The notes below the pieces were generated by a model. It searched no databases and was not told the DNA's origin. It saw only the letters and a program-made list of their open reading frames with translations. A DNA stretch of 64,000 nt from Komagataeibacter melomenusus (GTDB lineage Bacteria; Pseudomonadota; Alphaproteobacteria; Acetobacterales; Acetobacteraceae), in assembly GCF_013155395.1 (NCBI RefSeq), contig NZ_JABJWC010000006.1, forward strand, positions 58,681 to 122,680. The letters are read 5' to 3'. The translations under genes and the position numbers were made by a program. Positions 35,278-44,804 of the stretch are shown here, one piece after another. The stretch's first letter is position 1. Every line of letters starts with the position of its first letter.

Positions 35278-36507
35278 ATGAATATTATTAAAAACAGATG
35301 GCTTTTATTATTCATCCTCCTCGTCCCTGTAAATTTTGTTCTTGGCATTGACCGGACGGCACTGACAATCAGCTCGGCGCAGGTGCAGCAGGCCATCCAT
35401 ATCGACCCGGTCGTAATGGCCGAACTCATTACGATCTCAACGGGAATATATGCCCTGCTGCAGGTACCGGCAGGATGGTTCACCCATAAGGTAGGCGTGC
35501 GCTGGGCGCTTTCGGGGGCCTGCCTGCTCTGGTCGCTTGCCACCATACTGACAGCACTGCAAACAAGCACGCAGGGGTTCTTCGCGGTCAGGATCCTGCT
35601 GGGCATTGGCCAGGCCCCGGACTGGGTGGCCTGCGTCTTTGCCCTCAAGCTGCTCTTCTCCGACAAGGAACGCGAAGCTGCCAGTTCAACCCTGCTGGGC
35701 GGGCTGTATATTGGCTATGCCGTTAGTGGTGTTCTGACCGCCTACGTCCTTCATACCGTTGGGTGGCGGTACTGCTTCATGATTTATGGTGCCATTGGCC
35801 TAGTGTTCAGTGTCATCATCTTCCTGTGCTATGGTGGCCCCACGATCGAGCCACCTGTAAAGAAAAAATCAAAAGTTGTTTCACAAGAAAAAGAAAAAAT
35901 AGCGCTTTTCCCCGTTGTCCAGATCGCCCTTTTCTATGGATGCGTCAGCGGCGTGCAGGGATTCTGTCATGTCAACTTCCTGCATTTTCTTATGTCCCGG
36001 TTCAATATTTCAAGTTTTGAGGCCGGGCGCCTTTTCTCCGTTCCCAGCATCGCGCTTTACATTGGCGTCCTGATATCCGGGGCCACAATCAAATACATGA
36101 AACGGCGTGAAACGGCAGCACGCCCCTTTCCCTCTCGTCTGGTGCGCATCATTGGCCTGACAGGGGCGACAGGCTGCATGGCGGGGGCCATCCTGTCTCC
36201 TTCGCTGTGGCTGTGCATGGTCTTTGCGGTCGGTGCAATGGGCAGCGTAGGGCTGTGCCAGGTCCTGACATGGTCGCATGTGCAGAGCTTCCCCCGACAT
36301 ACGGCTCTGGTGGCGGGTTGCACGGCGCTGATGGGCAACGGTGTTTCTTCTGTCGCACCGGTGTGGTCTGAAATGCTTTTCAAGCACCAGCACGACTGGG
36401 CGGTCGTTGCGTTCATTCCGGCCATCTATGCCGCCGTCGGCATCTCCATATGGTTCATGGGCACACGGGCCAATGTAAAGAACGATAATTTTTTGCCAAA
36501 TTCATGA
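35278..36507 (+). CDS. MFS transporter
   Basis: 409 residues with about twelve hydrophobic segments. The family landmark GIDRTALTIS near 23 resembles the ACS/anion-cation symporter branch, and PAGWFTHKVGVRW near 63-75 matches the cytoplasmic loop 2-3 motif. A Lys-rich central loop (KKKSKVVSQEKEKI near 200) separates the halves. ATG 35278 has GAGG seven bases upstream. The longer open frame overlaps the creatininase gene and is discarded. Substrate is probably an organic anion linked to the neighbouring enzymes, which is inference. Confidence 0.88.
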   Translation: MNIIKNRWLLLFILLVPVNFVLGIDRTALTISSAQVQQAIHIDPVVMAELITISTGIYALLQVPAGWFTHKVGVRWALSGACLLWSLATILTALQTSTQGFFAVRILLGIGQAPDWVACVFALKLLFSDKEREAASSTLLGGLYIGYAVSGVLTAYVLHTVGWRYCFMIYGAIGLVFSVIIFLCYGGPTIEPPVKKKSKVVSQEKEKIALFPVVQIALFYGCVSGVQGFCHVNFLHFLMSRFNISSFEAGRLFSVPSIALYIGVLISGATIKYMKRRETAARPFPSRLVRIIGLTGATGCMAGAILSPSLWLCMVFAVGAMGSVGLCQVLTWSHVQSFPRHTALVAGCTALMGNGVSSVAPVWSEMLFKHQHDWAVVAFIPAIYAAVGISIWFMGTRANVKNDNFLPNS

Positions 36508-36535
36508 AATCATAATCGTGAAAGGAAACGTATCC

Positions 36536-37507
36536 TTGACAGTACGACTTGTTTTACTTGACCCGATGACGCCTTCGGCAATGGAAAAATTCAGTGCCTT
36601 CCTCCCGGCCGGATGGGAACTCGCAACCAGCGCGACACGCGGTGAAGAAGATCAGATCAAAGCCATTTCCCATGCGACATACGCCATTACGGGTGATGTG
36701 CCGGTTACGGCGGCCATGCTACGCGCGGGCGCGGCAAACGGCCTGAAGGCGGTGCATAAATGGGGTGTCGGTTACGACAATATCGACCTCGCCACTGCCA
36801 GGGAACTGAAGGTAAGAATCCTGCGCACGACAGGAAGCAATGCGGTTGCAGTCGCTGAAACAGCCCTGGCGCTCATCATGGCCCTGCAACGTAACATCGT
36901 GACCGGTCATGTCGGCATTGAACATGGGGAGTGGCTGAAAGGCCGCCTGCCCGCGCCTTCCATGACGCTGTCTGGCAAAACCATCGGCCTTGTGGGGCTG
37001 GGATATATTGGCAAGCAGGTTGCAAGGCTGGTCAGGGGTTTCGGCTGCACCATCCTTTACAACAAGCCGACACGACTGGACCCGGCGGAAGAGCGCGAAC
37101 TCGGTGTGACATATGTCGACCGGAAAGATCTTTTCACCCGCTCGGATGTCATCTCGTTCCATTGCGCGCTCTCGGCCGACACCGCTGGCATGGTCAACAG
37201 GCAGTCCCTGCAGTTGATGAGAAAGAACGCGATCCTCATCAACACTGCGCGCGGCGGCCTGATCGTGGAGGATGACCTGATCGAGGCACTGGAAAATGGC
37301 GCCCTGCGCGGCGCGGGCCTTGATGTCTTTGCCACGGAACCCCTGCCGCAGGATCATCCCTTCCGCCACACCAGAAACCTGGTCATGACCCCTCATATCG
37401 GGGCCTCGTCCGCTGATGCCTATGCGCCAAGCGTGAAGAGAATGATTGGCAATCTGGAATGCGTCGAGGCCGGCATGGAACCCCCTGCCCTTGATGTGCT
37501 GGTGTAA
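36536..37507 (+). CDS. D-isomer-specific 2-hydroxyacid dehydrogenase
   Basis: 323 residues, PGDH-like. VHKWGVGYDNIDL near 75, the dinucleotide motif GLVGLGYIGK at about 149-158, NTARGGLIVEDDLIEAL with the catalytic Arg near 240, ATEPLP with the Glu, and TPHIGASS with the catalytic His. TTG at 36536 sits nine bases after AAAGGA. A GTG at 36518 is in frame but lacks a site. The gene follows the MFS gene by 28 bases and is probably co-transcribed. It may reduce or oxidise the 2-oxo/2-hydroxy acid carried by the neighbouring transporter. Confidence 0.88.
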   Translation: MTVRLVLLDPMTPSAMEKFSAFLPAGWELATSATRGEEDQIKAISHATYAITGDVPVTAAMLRAGAANGLKAVHKWGVGYDNIDLATARELKVRILRTTGSNAVAVAETALALIMALQRNIVTGHVGIEHGEWLKGRLPAPSMTLSGKTIGLVGLGYIGKQVARLVRGFGCTILYNKPTRLDPAEERELGVTYVDRKDLFTRSDVISFHCALSADTAGMVNRQSLQLMRKNAILINTARGGLIVEDDLIEALENGALRGAGLDVFATEPLPQDHPFRHTRNLVMTPHIGASSADAYAPSVKRMIGNLECVEAGMEPPALDVLV

Positions 37508-37675
37508 TGACAAAATCCATGCCGCTCAGGGATCAGTACAGATTGCATCCACTTCGGCTTATGCATGTAAAACATACTAGGCATGCGCACTACATTACCA
37601 GACAGGGGGCCTGTTTCGTGCGCGGTCCGGCAATCGCTTTCGCGGCCTGATCCCAATAATTCCAAGGATATGAAG

Positions 37676-38347
37676 ATGCTTCCCAAATATATCGTAAACC
37701 CCATGCCTGCCCAGGGCAGCAAGGAGGTCATGGACCTGCTTGATGGTGTAGAAACCGCCACGATCGGGCACTGGCGGTTGATGGGGTTCTGCAATCGTCG
37801 CATCCAGCCCATGCTGCGCGGCCGTCATGTTGTCGGCACCGCTGTCACCCTGGCCATTCCCGGCCCGGATTCAACGCTTCTTCATCATGCGGCGGGGCTG
37901 CTCCGGCCGGGTGACATTCTTCTCATTGATCGCCTAGGCGATGACCGTTACGCCTGCTGGGGCGGCGGCGTCACTGCGGCGGTCAAGGCATCGGGCGCCA
38001 CGGCAGGCGTGGTGGACGGCCCCATAACGGATATTGCCGAAATCGAGGAATCCGACCTGCCGATCTGGTCTGCGGGCATAGCGCCCATTACCACGCGAAT
38101 CTATGATCTGGGCGGGCGGATGAATGTGCCGGTATCAATTGGCGGGGCCGTGGTGCAACCGGGGGACTACGTTCTGGCCGATGACAGCGGCGTGGTGGTC
38201 CTGCCCCCGGCGGAAGCAGAGGCCGAAGCCCGCCGCGCCCTGGCGGTTCAGGCCCGCGGCAAGGAAAGCGAGCGCATGTTCCGTGCCAGGGAAATCCTGC
38301 TTGGCGAACGCAGCGGTGCTTCAACCAAAGTCAGGGAAGGCTGCTGA
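37676..38347 (+). CDS. RraA-family protein (4-hydroxy-4-methyl-2-oxoglutarate aldolase-like)
   Basis: 223 residues of the RraA fold. GTAVTLAIPGPDSTLLHHA near 53-71, LRPGDILLIDRLGDDRYACW near 74-93 and GGGVTAAVKASGATAGVVDG with the conserved Asp. The aldolase/decarboxylase subgroup uses GxxxAxxK-type phosphate-loop residues and a D-x20-RD pair. Here VVDGPITDIAEI lacks a clean RD, so enzyme activity is uncertain. ATG 37676 has AAGGA seven bases upstream. It closes the creatininase-MFS-dehydrogenase group, suggesting a route that ends in 2-oxo-acid cleavage. Confidence 0.82.
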   Translation: MLPKYIVNPMPAQGSKEVMDLLDGVETATIGHWRLMGFCNRRIQPMLRGRHVVGTAVTLAIPGPDSTLLHHAAGLLRPGDILLIDRLGDDRYACWGGGVTAAVKASGATAGVVDGPITDIAEIEESDLPIWSAGIAPITTRIYDLGGRMNVPVSIGGAVVQPGDYVLADDSGVVVLPPAEAEAEARRALAVQARGKESERMFRAREILLGERSGASTKVREGC

Positions 38348-38481
38348 CAGCCTCTTTCATACCGGGAACAGGGCATGAAGCCCACGCATTGTGAAGCCTG
38401 TTCACGCACCATGCGCCGGGCATGACATGAGGCCTGGGCCGGTCTGACCTTCACAATCAGCCTCATGTTCCCGGAGCCAGC

Positions 38482-39018
38482 TTATTCAGCGGACTTATGG
38501 TCCAGTTGCGCGTTCCCGGCGTGGCCCTGTTTCCAGAATGCCTGCTGCAGGGCGGCGGCCTCGGCTTCAAGCAGCGGGCCGATAACCTCCACGCGGCGCT
38601 GCCCTGCGGCAAACACCGTGCGGCAGGGCAGGTCGAGGGTCGGGTTCTCAGGGTGGTTGCCCGTCATGTCCTTGAGGCTGCGTTCGCTCTGGCCAAAAAC
38701 CACGCGGCCAATACCGCTCCAGTACATCGCACCCGCACACATCGCACACGGCTCGGCTGATGTGTACAGGGTGTGCGACGCCAGCACGGCAGGCGGGAAG
38801 CGCTTCGAGGCCTGCGTGGCCAGCAGGCGCTCGGCATGGGCGGTCATGTCCCCGCCCTCGGCGGTGTAGCCATTGCCCTGCTCCAGCACCACGTGCCCCT
38901 GCGCATCGACCAGAATGCAGCCAAAAGGATGGTCACCCCCCTGCCGCGCCCGCTCGGCCACGGCAAAGGCACGCCGCAGGAAATACGCGTGATCGAGTTC
39001 GGGCAGCAGGTCGGTCAT
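38482..39018 (-). CDS. Nucleoside/tRNA-adenosine-type deaminase (CMP/dCMP deaminase family)
   Basis: 178-residue zinc deaminase. The catalytic HAE is in TAHAERL (about residues 59-65), and the second zinc motif is PCAMC in SAEPCAMCAGAMYW near 87-100. The overall sequence is closest to guanine deaminase/TadA-like nucleoside deaminases (GGDHPFGCILVD near the start). The base substrate is not certain. It is convergent with the RraA gene and stands alone. Confidence 0.88.
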   Translation of the reverse strand: MTDLLPELDHAYFLRRAFAVAERARQGGDHPFGCILVDAQGHVVLEQGNGYTAEGGDMTAHAERLLATQASKRFPPAVLASHTLYTSAEPCAMCAGAMYWSGIGRVVFGQSERSLKDMTGNHPENPTLDLPCRTVFAAGQRRVEVIGPLLEAEAAALQQAFWKQGHAGNAQLDHKSAE

Positions 39019-39072
39019 GGGCTTTCCTTGTCAGGCACAATGATGCGGCCCGTCCGGGCATGCCCGGACGGC

Positions 39073-39324
39073 CTATTCCGGCAGGGGGTGCGCCATGTGC
39101 TGGCGCAGCGCCTGCATTTCGTCATCAAGGTAGCCCACGATGTCGGTGCTGTCATATGCGCCATCAAACCGGACCGCCGCAAGTTCGGCCCGTATGGCGG
39201 CAATCCGCTCAAGCTGGCGGGCAAGCTGGGTGATGTAGCGGGCGACCCAGGCGGGTTCATCGGGGGCGAATCGGGCATCGATATCAGCCTGCGTGCACCC
39301 CGCAGGCAGATAGGAACTGTACAT
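39073..39324 (-). CDS. Hypothetical protein
   Basis: 83-residue acidic, mostly helical protein (MYSSYLPAGCTQADIDARFA then DEMQALRQHM near the end). No known family. The start at 39324 is supported by GGAG nine bases upstream, and an ATG five codons earlier is also possible. It is divergent from the small helix-turn-helix/zinc-ribbon gene across 119 bases. Confidence 0.55.
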   Translation of the reverse strand: MYSSYLPAGCTQADIDARFAPDEPAWVARYITQLARQLERIAAIRAELAAVRFDGAYDSTDIVGYLDDEMQALRQHMAHPLPE

Positions 39325-39443
39325 CTGTTCTGGCTCCATGTGTATGAACAAAATACACAACAGGCAGGAAGGCAGCGATGGACGCGCGGATGTTCTCATA
39401 AAGTTCTTGCTGTATGTGTGGTTTTTCAGCACATAATTGGTGT

Positions 39444-39770
39444 ATGAAAAACATGCACACCATCACCTCCGCCACGCCATCCGCAGCCCCGCCACGCCGC
39501 ATGCGCCCGCCGCGTGTTGACTGGCCTGCCCTTGCCCCACGCGTCGCGGCCCTGCGCGCACAGGGCTGCTCCACGCGTGAGACCGCCCGCAGGCTGAACA
39601 TGAACATCAAGACACTCGAGGCCCATCTGCGCCGCCACCGCATCCGCCATGCCATACCGATGGACCGCCCCGACCAGGTGCGCCGCACCTGCCTGAACTG
39701 CGACACGGCCTTTGTAGCCGATGGCCGCTTTTTACGGCTGTGCCCGGAATGCCGGGCCATGTTCAGCTAA
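39444..39770 (+). CDS. Small helix-turn-helix plus zinc-ribbon protein
   Basis: 108 residues. After a basic, Pro-rich N-terminus, VAALRAQGCSTRETARRLNM and KTLEAHLRRHRI (about 32-66) form a resolvase-like helix-turn-helix. The C-terminus holds a CxxC pair, CLNC and CPEC, about 17 residues apart, a compact zinc ribbon. GcrA-type cell-cycle regulators have a similar helix-turn-helix followed by a cysteine motif, but this is smaller. DNA binding is therefore likely, targets unknown. No strong ribosome site is seen. Confidence 0.6.
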   Translation: MKNMHTITSATPSAAPPRRMRPPRVDWPALAPRVAALRAQGCSTRETARRLNMNIKTLEAHLRRHRIRHAIPMDRPDQVRRTCLNCDTAFVADGRFLRLCPECRAMFS

Positions 39771-39855
39771 CGGCGCTCACATTCCCGTGATGCAGCAACC
39801 GGATCGGGGACTGGCCACTTAAAGGGTGCAATGACATCGCAACAGGATACCGGGC

Positions 39856-40179
39856 ATGGATAGCGCCACACGCCACCACACGCACACGCACACGCCCTCC
39901 GGCACGGAGCCTGCCCGCCTCCAGTTCCGCATCGCCCTGCATCACGGCGCGCCTGCGACAGCAGCACCTGCCGCGCGGCATCGCCTGCGCTCCGTCGCCG
40001 TTCTTGGCCTGGCCCTGATGGTGGCCGGCACGGGGCTAAGCGGATGCAAGCGCCACCATGAGACAACGGGCGAAAAGATCGATCATTTCGGTGACAAGAT
40101 GCAGGATACGTTCGACCCGCCCAAGGGGCCGGGTGAAAAGGCAGGCCGCACGATCGACCGCACCCTGCATGATGACTGA
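39856..40179 (+). CDS. Putative lipoprotein
   Basis: 107 residues. A long N-terminal extension with a His/Thr-rich start is followed by a hydrophobic stretch VAVLGLALMVAGTGLSGC, whose final Cys is in lipobox context. The mature tail is short and charged (RHHETTGEKIDHFGDKMQDT). The extension may be artefactual if a non-ATG start further in is used, but none is obvious. No family is recognised. Confidence 0.55.
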   Translation: MDSATRHHTHTHTPSGTEPARLQFRIALHHGAPATAAPAARHRLRSVAVLGLALMVAGTGLSGCKRHHETTGEKIDHFGDKMQDTFDPPKGPGEKAGRTIDRTLHDD

Positions 40180-40219
40180 CGATTATAAATAAGGTGGTAT
40201 TTTCATTTGCATACAGATA

Positions 40220-40300
40220 AAATTTTTTGGTGAAGCTTTTTTCAAAAAGCTTCAAAAAAGAACACCGTCATTTGAAAAAAGGCGGCACCCGAAAGCTTTT
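40220..40300 (+). repeat. Two-hairpin intergenic repeat, full copy 2
   Basis: Starts AAATTTTTTGGTGAAG, hairpin A GAAGCTTTTTTCAAAAAGC, then a hairpin B whose left arm has mutated (ACCGTCATTTG against GGCGGC), ending CACCCGAAAGCTTTT. It sits between the convergent lipoprotein and VanX-type genes. Confidence 0.85.
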
Positions 40301-41027
40301 ACTTCTTTCCCGCCTGCGCCACTGCCTCAAACGACAGATCAAGCACCGGGTATTGCGCCCAGTCCGCGAAGTCGAAATGCCACCATTCCTCGGCCAGGGG
40401 TATAAAGCCACTATCGCGCATGATGCGCGCGAGCAGGTCGCGCCGCTGCCGTGCCAAAGCATCACCACCAGCATAGTCAACATAAGCGCGGGGCGTCATT
40501 TCATCAAAGCCCGATGGCATGGGCACGACCTGCCGCGTGGCCAGGTCCCACAGGGTCAGGTCGACCGCGCAGCCCCGGTTGTGGCGCGATCCGGTGGCCG
40601 GGTCCCCCACGAATTCATGCAATGCCTCCGGCACGGCGGCGCGGAACAGCGCCGTGACATGCCACGGCCGGTACGCATCATAAACCAGCAGTCCGTAGCC
40701 ATGCTGTGCCGCAAGCCCGCGCGCGCGTGACAGGGCCAGCGCCGCCGGGCGCTGCAGGAACGCCCGCGCCACCGGATAGACCGGAAAGCCCAGAAAATTG
40801 CGGTTGCAGGCATAACGGATATCCAGCGCAATCGCCGGATCAACCTGCGTTATGTCCACAAGGTCCGCAGCCCTCGGGGCGGGGGCAAAGGCAGGCATCA
40901 CCGCCCGTGCGGCCAGTGCTTGCAAGGCATCAGGCGCGAGACGCGACTTTACGCGAAACAGGTCATCAGCTTCGCGCACGGGGCCGCAGGCAGGTGCGGG
41001 CATTACCGCACCCGGGGCTGGGGCCAC
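40299..41027 (-). CDS. ddpX: D-alanyl-D-alanine dipeptidase (VanX/DdpX family)
   Basis: 242-residue zinc dipeptidase hydrolysing D-Ala-D-Ala. The metal motif SRHNRGCAVDLTL (about 148-160) holds the first His and Asp, EWWHFDF (near 216) the catalytic Glu and third His, and VYDAYRPWHV the conserved Arg. Start is probably GTG 41027, with ATG 41003 the alternative. No vanH/vanA partner is present, so a role in cell-wall D-Ala-D-Ala recycling is more likely than glycopeptide resistance. Confidence 0.9.
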   Translation of the reverse strand: MAPAPGAVMPAPACGPVREADDLFRVKSRLAPDALQALAARAVMPAFAPAPRAADLVDITQVDPAIALDIRYACNRNFLGFPVYPVARAFLQRPAALALSRARGLAAQHGYGLLVYDAYRPWHVTALFRAAVPEALHEFVGDPATGSRHNRGCAVDLTLWDLATRQVVPMPSGFDEMTPRAYVDYAGGDALARQRRDLLARIMRDSGFIPLAEEWWHFDFADWAQYPVLDLSFEAVAQAGKK

Positions 41028-41036
41028 GCGGGCCGG

Positions 41037-41270
41037 TCAGTTCGTGGGGGGTGTGTAGGACTGTACATCTTCCACCGTATGGCTGAGCAGGATCTTGCCG
41101 TTATCGGCAGACTGCACCCATGCGGCGGGAATGGTAAAGGCGCTTTCGGCCGGGCCATCAACGGTAACCTGAATCGTGCCATCCGTATTGACTGCCGTAA
41201 GCGTGCCCATGCGGCCCGAACCCGCCGCGATCACGTCCTGACCCAGCATGGCCTGCGTTACATCCGTCAT
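41037..41270 (-). CDS. Small DUF2171/PRC-barrel-like protein
   Basis: 77 residues. VIAAGSGRMGTLTAVNTDGT near 12-31 and a short strand pattern resemble small PRC-barrel or DUF2171 domains. GGAAAGGGA lies before ATG 41270. It is immediately upstream of ddpX by 9 bases and may be co-transcribed. Function unknown. Confidence 0.6.
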   Translation of the reverse strand: MTDVTQAMLGQDVIAAGSGRMGTLTAVNTDGTIQVTVDGPAESAFTIPAAWVQSADNGKILLSHTVEDVQSYTPPTN

Positions 41271-41478
41271 GAATTCCCTTTCCTTGCCGGGCATGCGGGC
41301 TGGCACCTGCGTGCCGCCCCATGCCCTTCCTCACATGGCAGCCTTTGTCGGCCGCCTTCCGTGCGCCGGAGCTGCACACTCACAGCCCCGGCCACCCGTG
41401 CCGCACATGTCCGGCACAGGCATCTGCGGGCGTATCTGCGGATTCAAAACGCCCGGCATGGGCTTAAGTTGTCCCCGC

Positions 41479-41937
41479 CTAGTTCACACCAAACTGGCTG
41501 CGCTGCGACATGACCTGGTTAAGCTGTTCATTATAACGATGATAGGTGCCCTTTGGCACGCAGCCCATTTCCTCAAGGTCTTCGAGCTTGATGCTGTCAT
41601 TGAGCCAGGAATTGACCTCATTGAACTGGATCTTCGCCGGAACCGGGCGCCCGCTGAAAATGACCGGGTCATCCTGCCCCTGCACATAGCCGAATTTCTT
41701 GTACACCCCATCGGCAGGCGGGTTGTGCTCCGCCATCTCGCCGCACACGACCGATGCGCCATCCATGGCATGCACCGTGGCGTTGCGGAAGGTGGCAGCA
41801 TGCGGGTCGGGCAGGGTGGCGGCCACATGGCGCTCGGCCTCGGTGATGACGGCCGAACCGCCCCGCCCGTTGCCCGCCGCATGGGCCAGCCCGGAAAACA
41901 GGCAGAGGGACACACCTGCCATAATGACTCGTTTCAT
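41479..41937 (-). CDS. Hypothetical secreted protein
   Basis: 152 residues with a signal peptide MKRVIMAGVSLCLFSGLAHA. The mature part contains DPHAATFRNATVHAMDGASV, continuing VCGEMAEHNPP, reminiscent of small periplasmic proteins with a conserved VCG..N context, and a second Cys near GCVPKGTY that could pair with it. No firm family. Confidence 0.65.
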   Translation of the reverse strand: MKRVIMAGVSLCLFSGLAHAAGNGRGGSAVITEAERHVAATLPDPHAATFRNATVHAMDGASVVCGEMAEHNPPADGVYKKFGYVQGQDDPVIFSGRPVPAKIQFNEVNSWLNDSIKLEDLEEMGCVPKGTYHRYNEQLNQVMSQRSQFGVN

Positions 41938-42166
41938 GCTTCCACCGCCTGCTTACTCATTTTTAGCCATAGCTTGTATTTATTGTGATGCGCTGCCTGA
42001 CCTGATCGGTCAAGCCGGAGCCCCCCATGCCCCAACGCCAGCAATTCTGTCATGAGTGATAATATAAAGGCCGCAAGAGGGGGCGTGAACCACGCGCCAG
42101 CCGGGTTATAACAGTCTCCTCCTGCCGGCCCCGTGGCCGCCCATTGCATCAAAGGCCCGTTTTGCC

Positions 42167-44707
42167 ATGTCACAGCGCCCCGTTCCCACTCCCGCGGCTG
42201 ATCCGTCCACCCGGCCCGACTTCGTGCATGTGCGGGGCGCGCGCGAGCACAACCTCAAGGATGTCAGCGTGGACATTCCGCGTGACCGGCTGGTCGTGTT
42301 CACCGGGGTTTCGGGCTCGGGCAAATCCTCGCTGGCCTTCGGCACACTGTATGCGGAGGCGCAGCGACGTTACCTTGAATCGGTCTCGCCCTATGCCCGC
42401 AGGCTGTTCCGGCAGATGCCGGTGCCCGATGTCACATCCATCGAGGGGCTGCCGCCCGCCATTGCGCTCCAGCAGCAGCGCGGCACCGGCACCGGGCGCT
42501 CCACCGTGGGCAGCATCACCACGCTGTCGAACCTGCTGCGCATGCTCTATTCCCGCGCAGGGCATTATCCTGAAGGCATGAAGCGGCTGGAGGCGGAATC
42601 GTTCTCCACCAACACGCCTGAAGGGGCCTGCCCGCAATGCCACGGCCAGGGCCGCATCATGGACACGACCACCGAACTGCTGGTGCCTGATGACAGCCTT
42701 TCCATCCGTGAGCGCGCGGTGGCGGCGTGGCCCACCGCGTGGCAGGGGCAGAACCTGCGTGATATCCTGATCACCAAGGGCGTGGATGTGGACTGCCCCT
42801 GGCGCGACCTGCCCGCCAAGACACGTGAGTGGATTCTCTACACCGAGGAAACGCCCACCTACCCGGTCTATCCCGGCCTCGACCACGCGGCCGTGCAGCG
42901 CGCGATACGCGATCACGTGCCCCCGGCCTATAACGGCACCTTTACCGGCGCGCGGCGCTACGTGCTGCATACATTCGCCACATCGCAGAGTGCCAACATG
43001 CGCAGGCGGGCCGAGCGGTTCCTCACCGCAACGCCATGCCCCACCTGCCATGGCGCGCGGCTCAACCCCGATGCGCTGCGGGTCACCATCGCGGGGCTGA
43101 ACATTGCCGAACTCACGCGCCAGCCGCTGGCCACCATCGCGCGCACGCTGGCCCCGCTGGCTGACGGCACGCAGGTGCCCGCGCACGCCCCGCAGGCGGG
43201 CGATGCCACCGCCATTGCCGCGCGCCGCATGGCCACCGACCTGCTGGGCCGCATTGCGGTGCTGGCGCATCTGGGTCTTGGCTATTTGCAGGCCGACCGC
43301 TCGGTCACCACGCTCTCCCCCGGCGAGTACCAGCGCCTGCGGCTGGGCACGCAGATCCGCTCCAGCCTGTTTGGCGTGGTGTATGTGCTTGATGAACCCT
43401 CAAGCGGGCTGCACCCCGCCGATGCCCATAACCTGCTCGATGCGCTGGAAGGGCTGAAACAGGCAGGCAACTCGCTGTTCATTGTCGAGCATAACCTCTA
43501 CCTCATCCGCCGGGCGGACTGGATTGTCGATGTCGGCCCCGATGCGGGCACGCGCGGGGGCGAGATCCTGTATAGCGGCCTGCCCGATGGGCTGCGGGGG
43601 GTCAGAAACTCCCGCACCGCGCCCTACCTGTTTGGCAGCACGGCCCCGATAGCGGGCACGCCCCGCCCGGCCAGGGGGTGGCTGAAGCTTGCGGGCGTGA
43701 CATGGAACAACCTGCATGCTCTGGGCGTGGAGATTCCGCTGGGCACGTTCGTGACCGTGACCGGCCTGTCGGGCTCGGGCAAGTCGAGCCTTGTCAGCCA
43801 GGCGCTGCCCGCCATCATGGCGCATGCGCTGGGGCAGAAACTGCCCGATGCAACAGATGCCGACACCATGGAAGACATGCCCGACGGCACGCCGCAGGGG
43901 CATGTGCTGGACGGCGTGAAGAAAATCAGCCGGCTGGTCATGATCGACCAGAAGCCCATCGGCCGCACCCCGCGCTCCAACCTGGCCACCTATACCGGCC
44001 TGTTCGACACGATCCGCCAGATCTATGCCGCAACCGACCTGGCCAGATCGCGCGGCTATGACGCGGGCCGCTTTTCGTTCAACCTGCCAAAGGGCCGCTG
44101 CCCCACCTGCGAGGGCGCGGGCTCAGTGATGGTGGAACTGCTGTTCCTGCCCAGCGTGTATTCCCCCTGCCCCACCTGCCACGGCACGCGCTACCGGCCC
44201 GAGGTGCTGGAAGTGACCATAGGCGGCAAGTCCATTGCCGATGTGCTGGCCATGACGGTGGATGAAGCGGCTGCCTTCTTTGCGCACAACCCGGCCCTGT
44301 CCACCACGCTCGCCACGTTGCAGCAGGGCGGCCTTGGCTACCTGCGGCTGGGGCAGCCCGCCACCGAACTTTCGGGCGGCGAGGCGCAGCGCATCAAGCT
44401 GGCCACCGAACTGCGCAAGCAGCGCCGGGGCCATACGCTCTATATCCTCGATGAACCCACCACCGGCCTGCACCCCGCCGATGTGGACCGGCTGCAGGCC
44501 CACCTGCAATCGCTGGTGGATGGCGGGCACACCGTGGTGGTGGCCGAGCACGACATGCGGGTGGCGGCCAGAAGCGACTGGATCATCGACATGGGGCCGG
44601 GTGCGGGCGAGGCGGGCGGCACGATCGTGGCCGCAGGCACGCCGCATGACGTGGCGCGCGCGAAAGGCAGCGCGACCGCGCCCTTCCTGCTTCCCCTTAC
44701 GGGCTGA
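42167..44707 (+). CDS. UvrA paralogue (excinuclease ABC subunit A-like, UvrA2 class)
   Basis: 846-residue tandem ABC ATPase with zinc-binding modules, about 100 residues shorter than housekeeping UvrA. Walker A motifs VSGSGKSS are near 49-56 and LSGSGKSS near 535. CxxC pairs appear as [24 protein letters not shown] and CPTCHGTR. The second half has a perfect signature LSGGEAQR and [11 protein letters not shown], while the first reads LSPGEYQR with [11 protein letters not shown]. Shortened UvrA2-type proteins are linked to protection from DNA-intercalating compounds. Housekeeping repair is therefore not the likely role. Confidence 0.88.
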   Translation: MSQRPVPTPAADPSTRPDFVHVRGAREHNLKDVSVDIPRDRLVVFTGVSGSGKSSLAFGTLYAEAQRRYLESVSPYARRLFRQMPVPDVTSIEGLPPAIALQQQRGTGTGRSTVGSITTLSNLLRMLYSRAGHYPEGMKRLEAESFSTNTPEGACPQCHGQGRIMDTTTELLVPDDSLSIRERAVAAWPTAWQGQNLRDILITKGVDVDCPWRDLPAKTREWILYTEETPTYPVYPGLDHAAVQRAIRDHVPPAYNGTFTGARRYVLHTFATSQSANMRRRAERFLTATPCPTCHGARLNPDALRVTIAGLNIAELTRQPLATIARTLAPLADGTQVPAHAPQAGDATAIAARRMATDLLGRIAVLAHLGLGYLQADRSVTTLSPGEYQRLRLGTQIRSSLFGVVYVLDEPSSGLHPADAHNLLDALEGLKQAGNSLFIVEHNLYLIRRADWIVDVGPDAGTRGGEILYSGLPDGLRGVRNSRTAPYLFGSTAPIAGTPRPARGWLKLAGVTWNNLHALGVEIPLGTFVTVTGLSGSGKSSLVSQALPAIMAHALGQKLPDATDADTMEDMPDGTPQGHVLDGVKKISRLVMIDQKPIGRTPRSNLATYTGLFDTIRQIYAATDLARSRGYDAGRFSFNLPKGRCPTCEGAGSVMVELLFLPSVYSPCPTCHGTRYRPEVLEVTIGGKSIADVLAMTVDEAAAFFAHNPALSTTLATLQQGGLGYLRLGQPATELSGGEAQRIKLATELRKQRRGHTLYILDEPTTGLHPADVDRLQAHLQSLVDGGHTVVVAEHDMRVAARSDWIIDMGPGAGEAGGTIVAAGTPHDVARAKGSATAPFLLPLTG

Positions 44708-44718
44708 AGTGCAGAACA

Positions 44719-44800
44719 GAAGTTCTTGGGTGCCGCCTTTTTTCAAAAAGGCGGTGTTCTTTTCGAAGCTTTTTGCAAAAAGCTTCACCAAAAACTTTTA
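44719..44800 (-). repeat. Two-hairpin intergenic repeat, full copy 3
   Basis: Inverted relative to copies 1 and 2: it reads AGTTCTTGGGTGCC, hairpin B CCGCCTTTTTTCAAAAAGG, then hairpin A GAAGCTTTTTGCAAAAAGC and TCACCAAAAACTTTT. It is a nearly perfect copy between the convergent UvrA-like and GntP genes. Confidence 0.88.
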
Positions 44801-44804
44801 TCTG

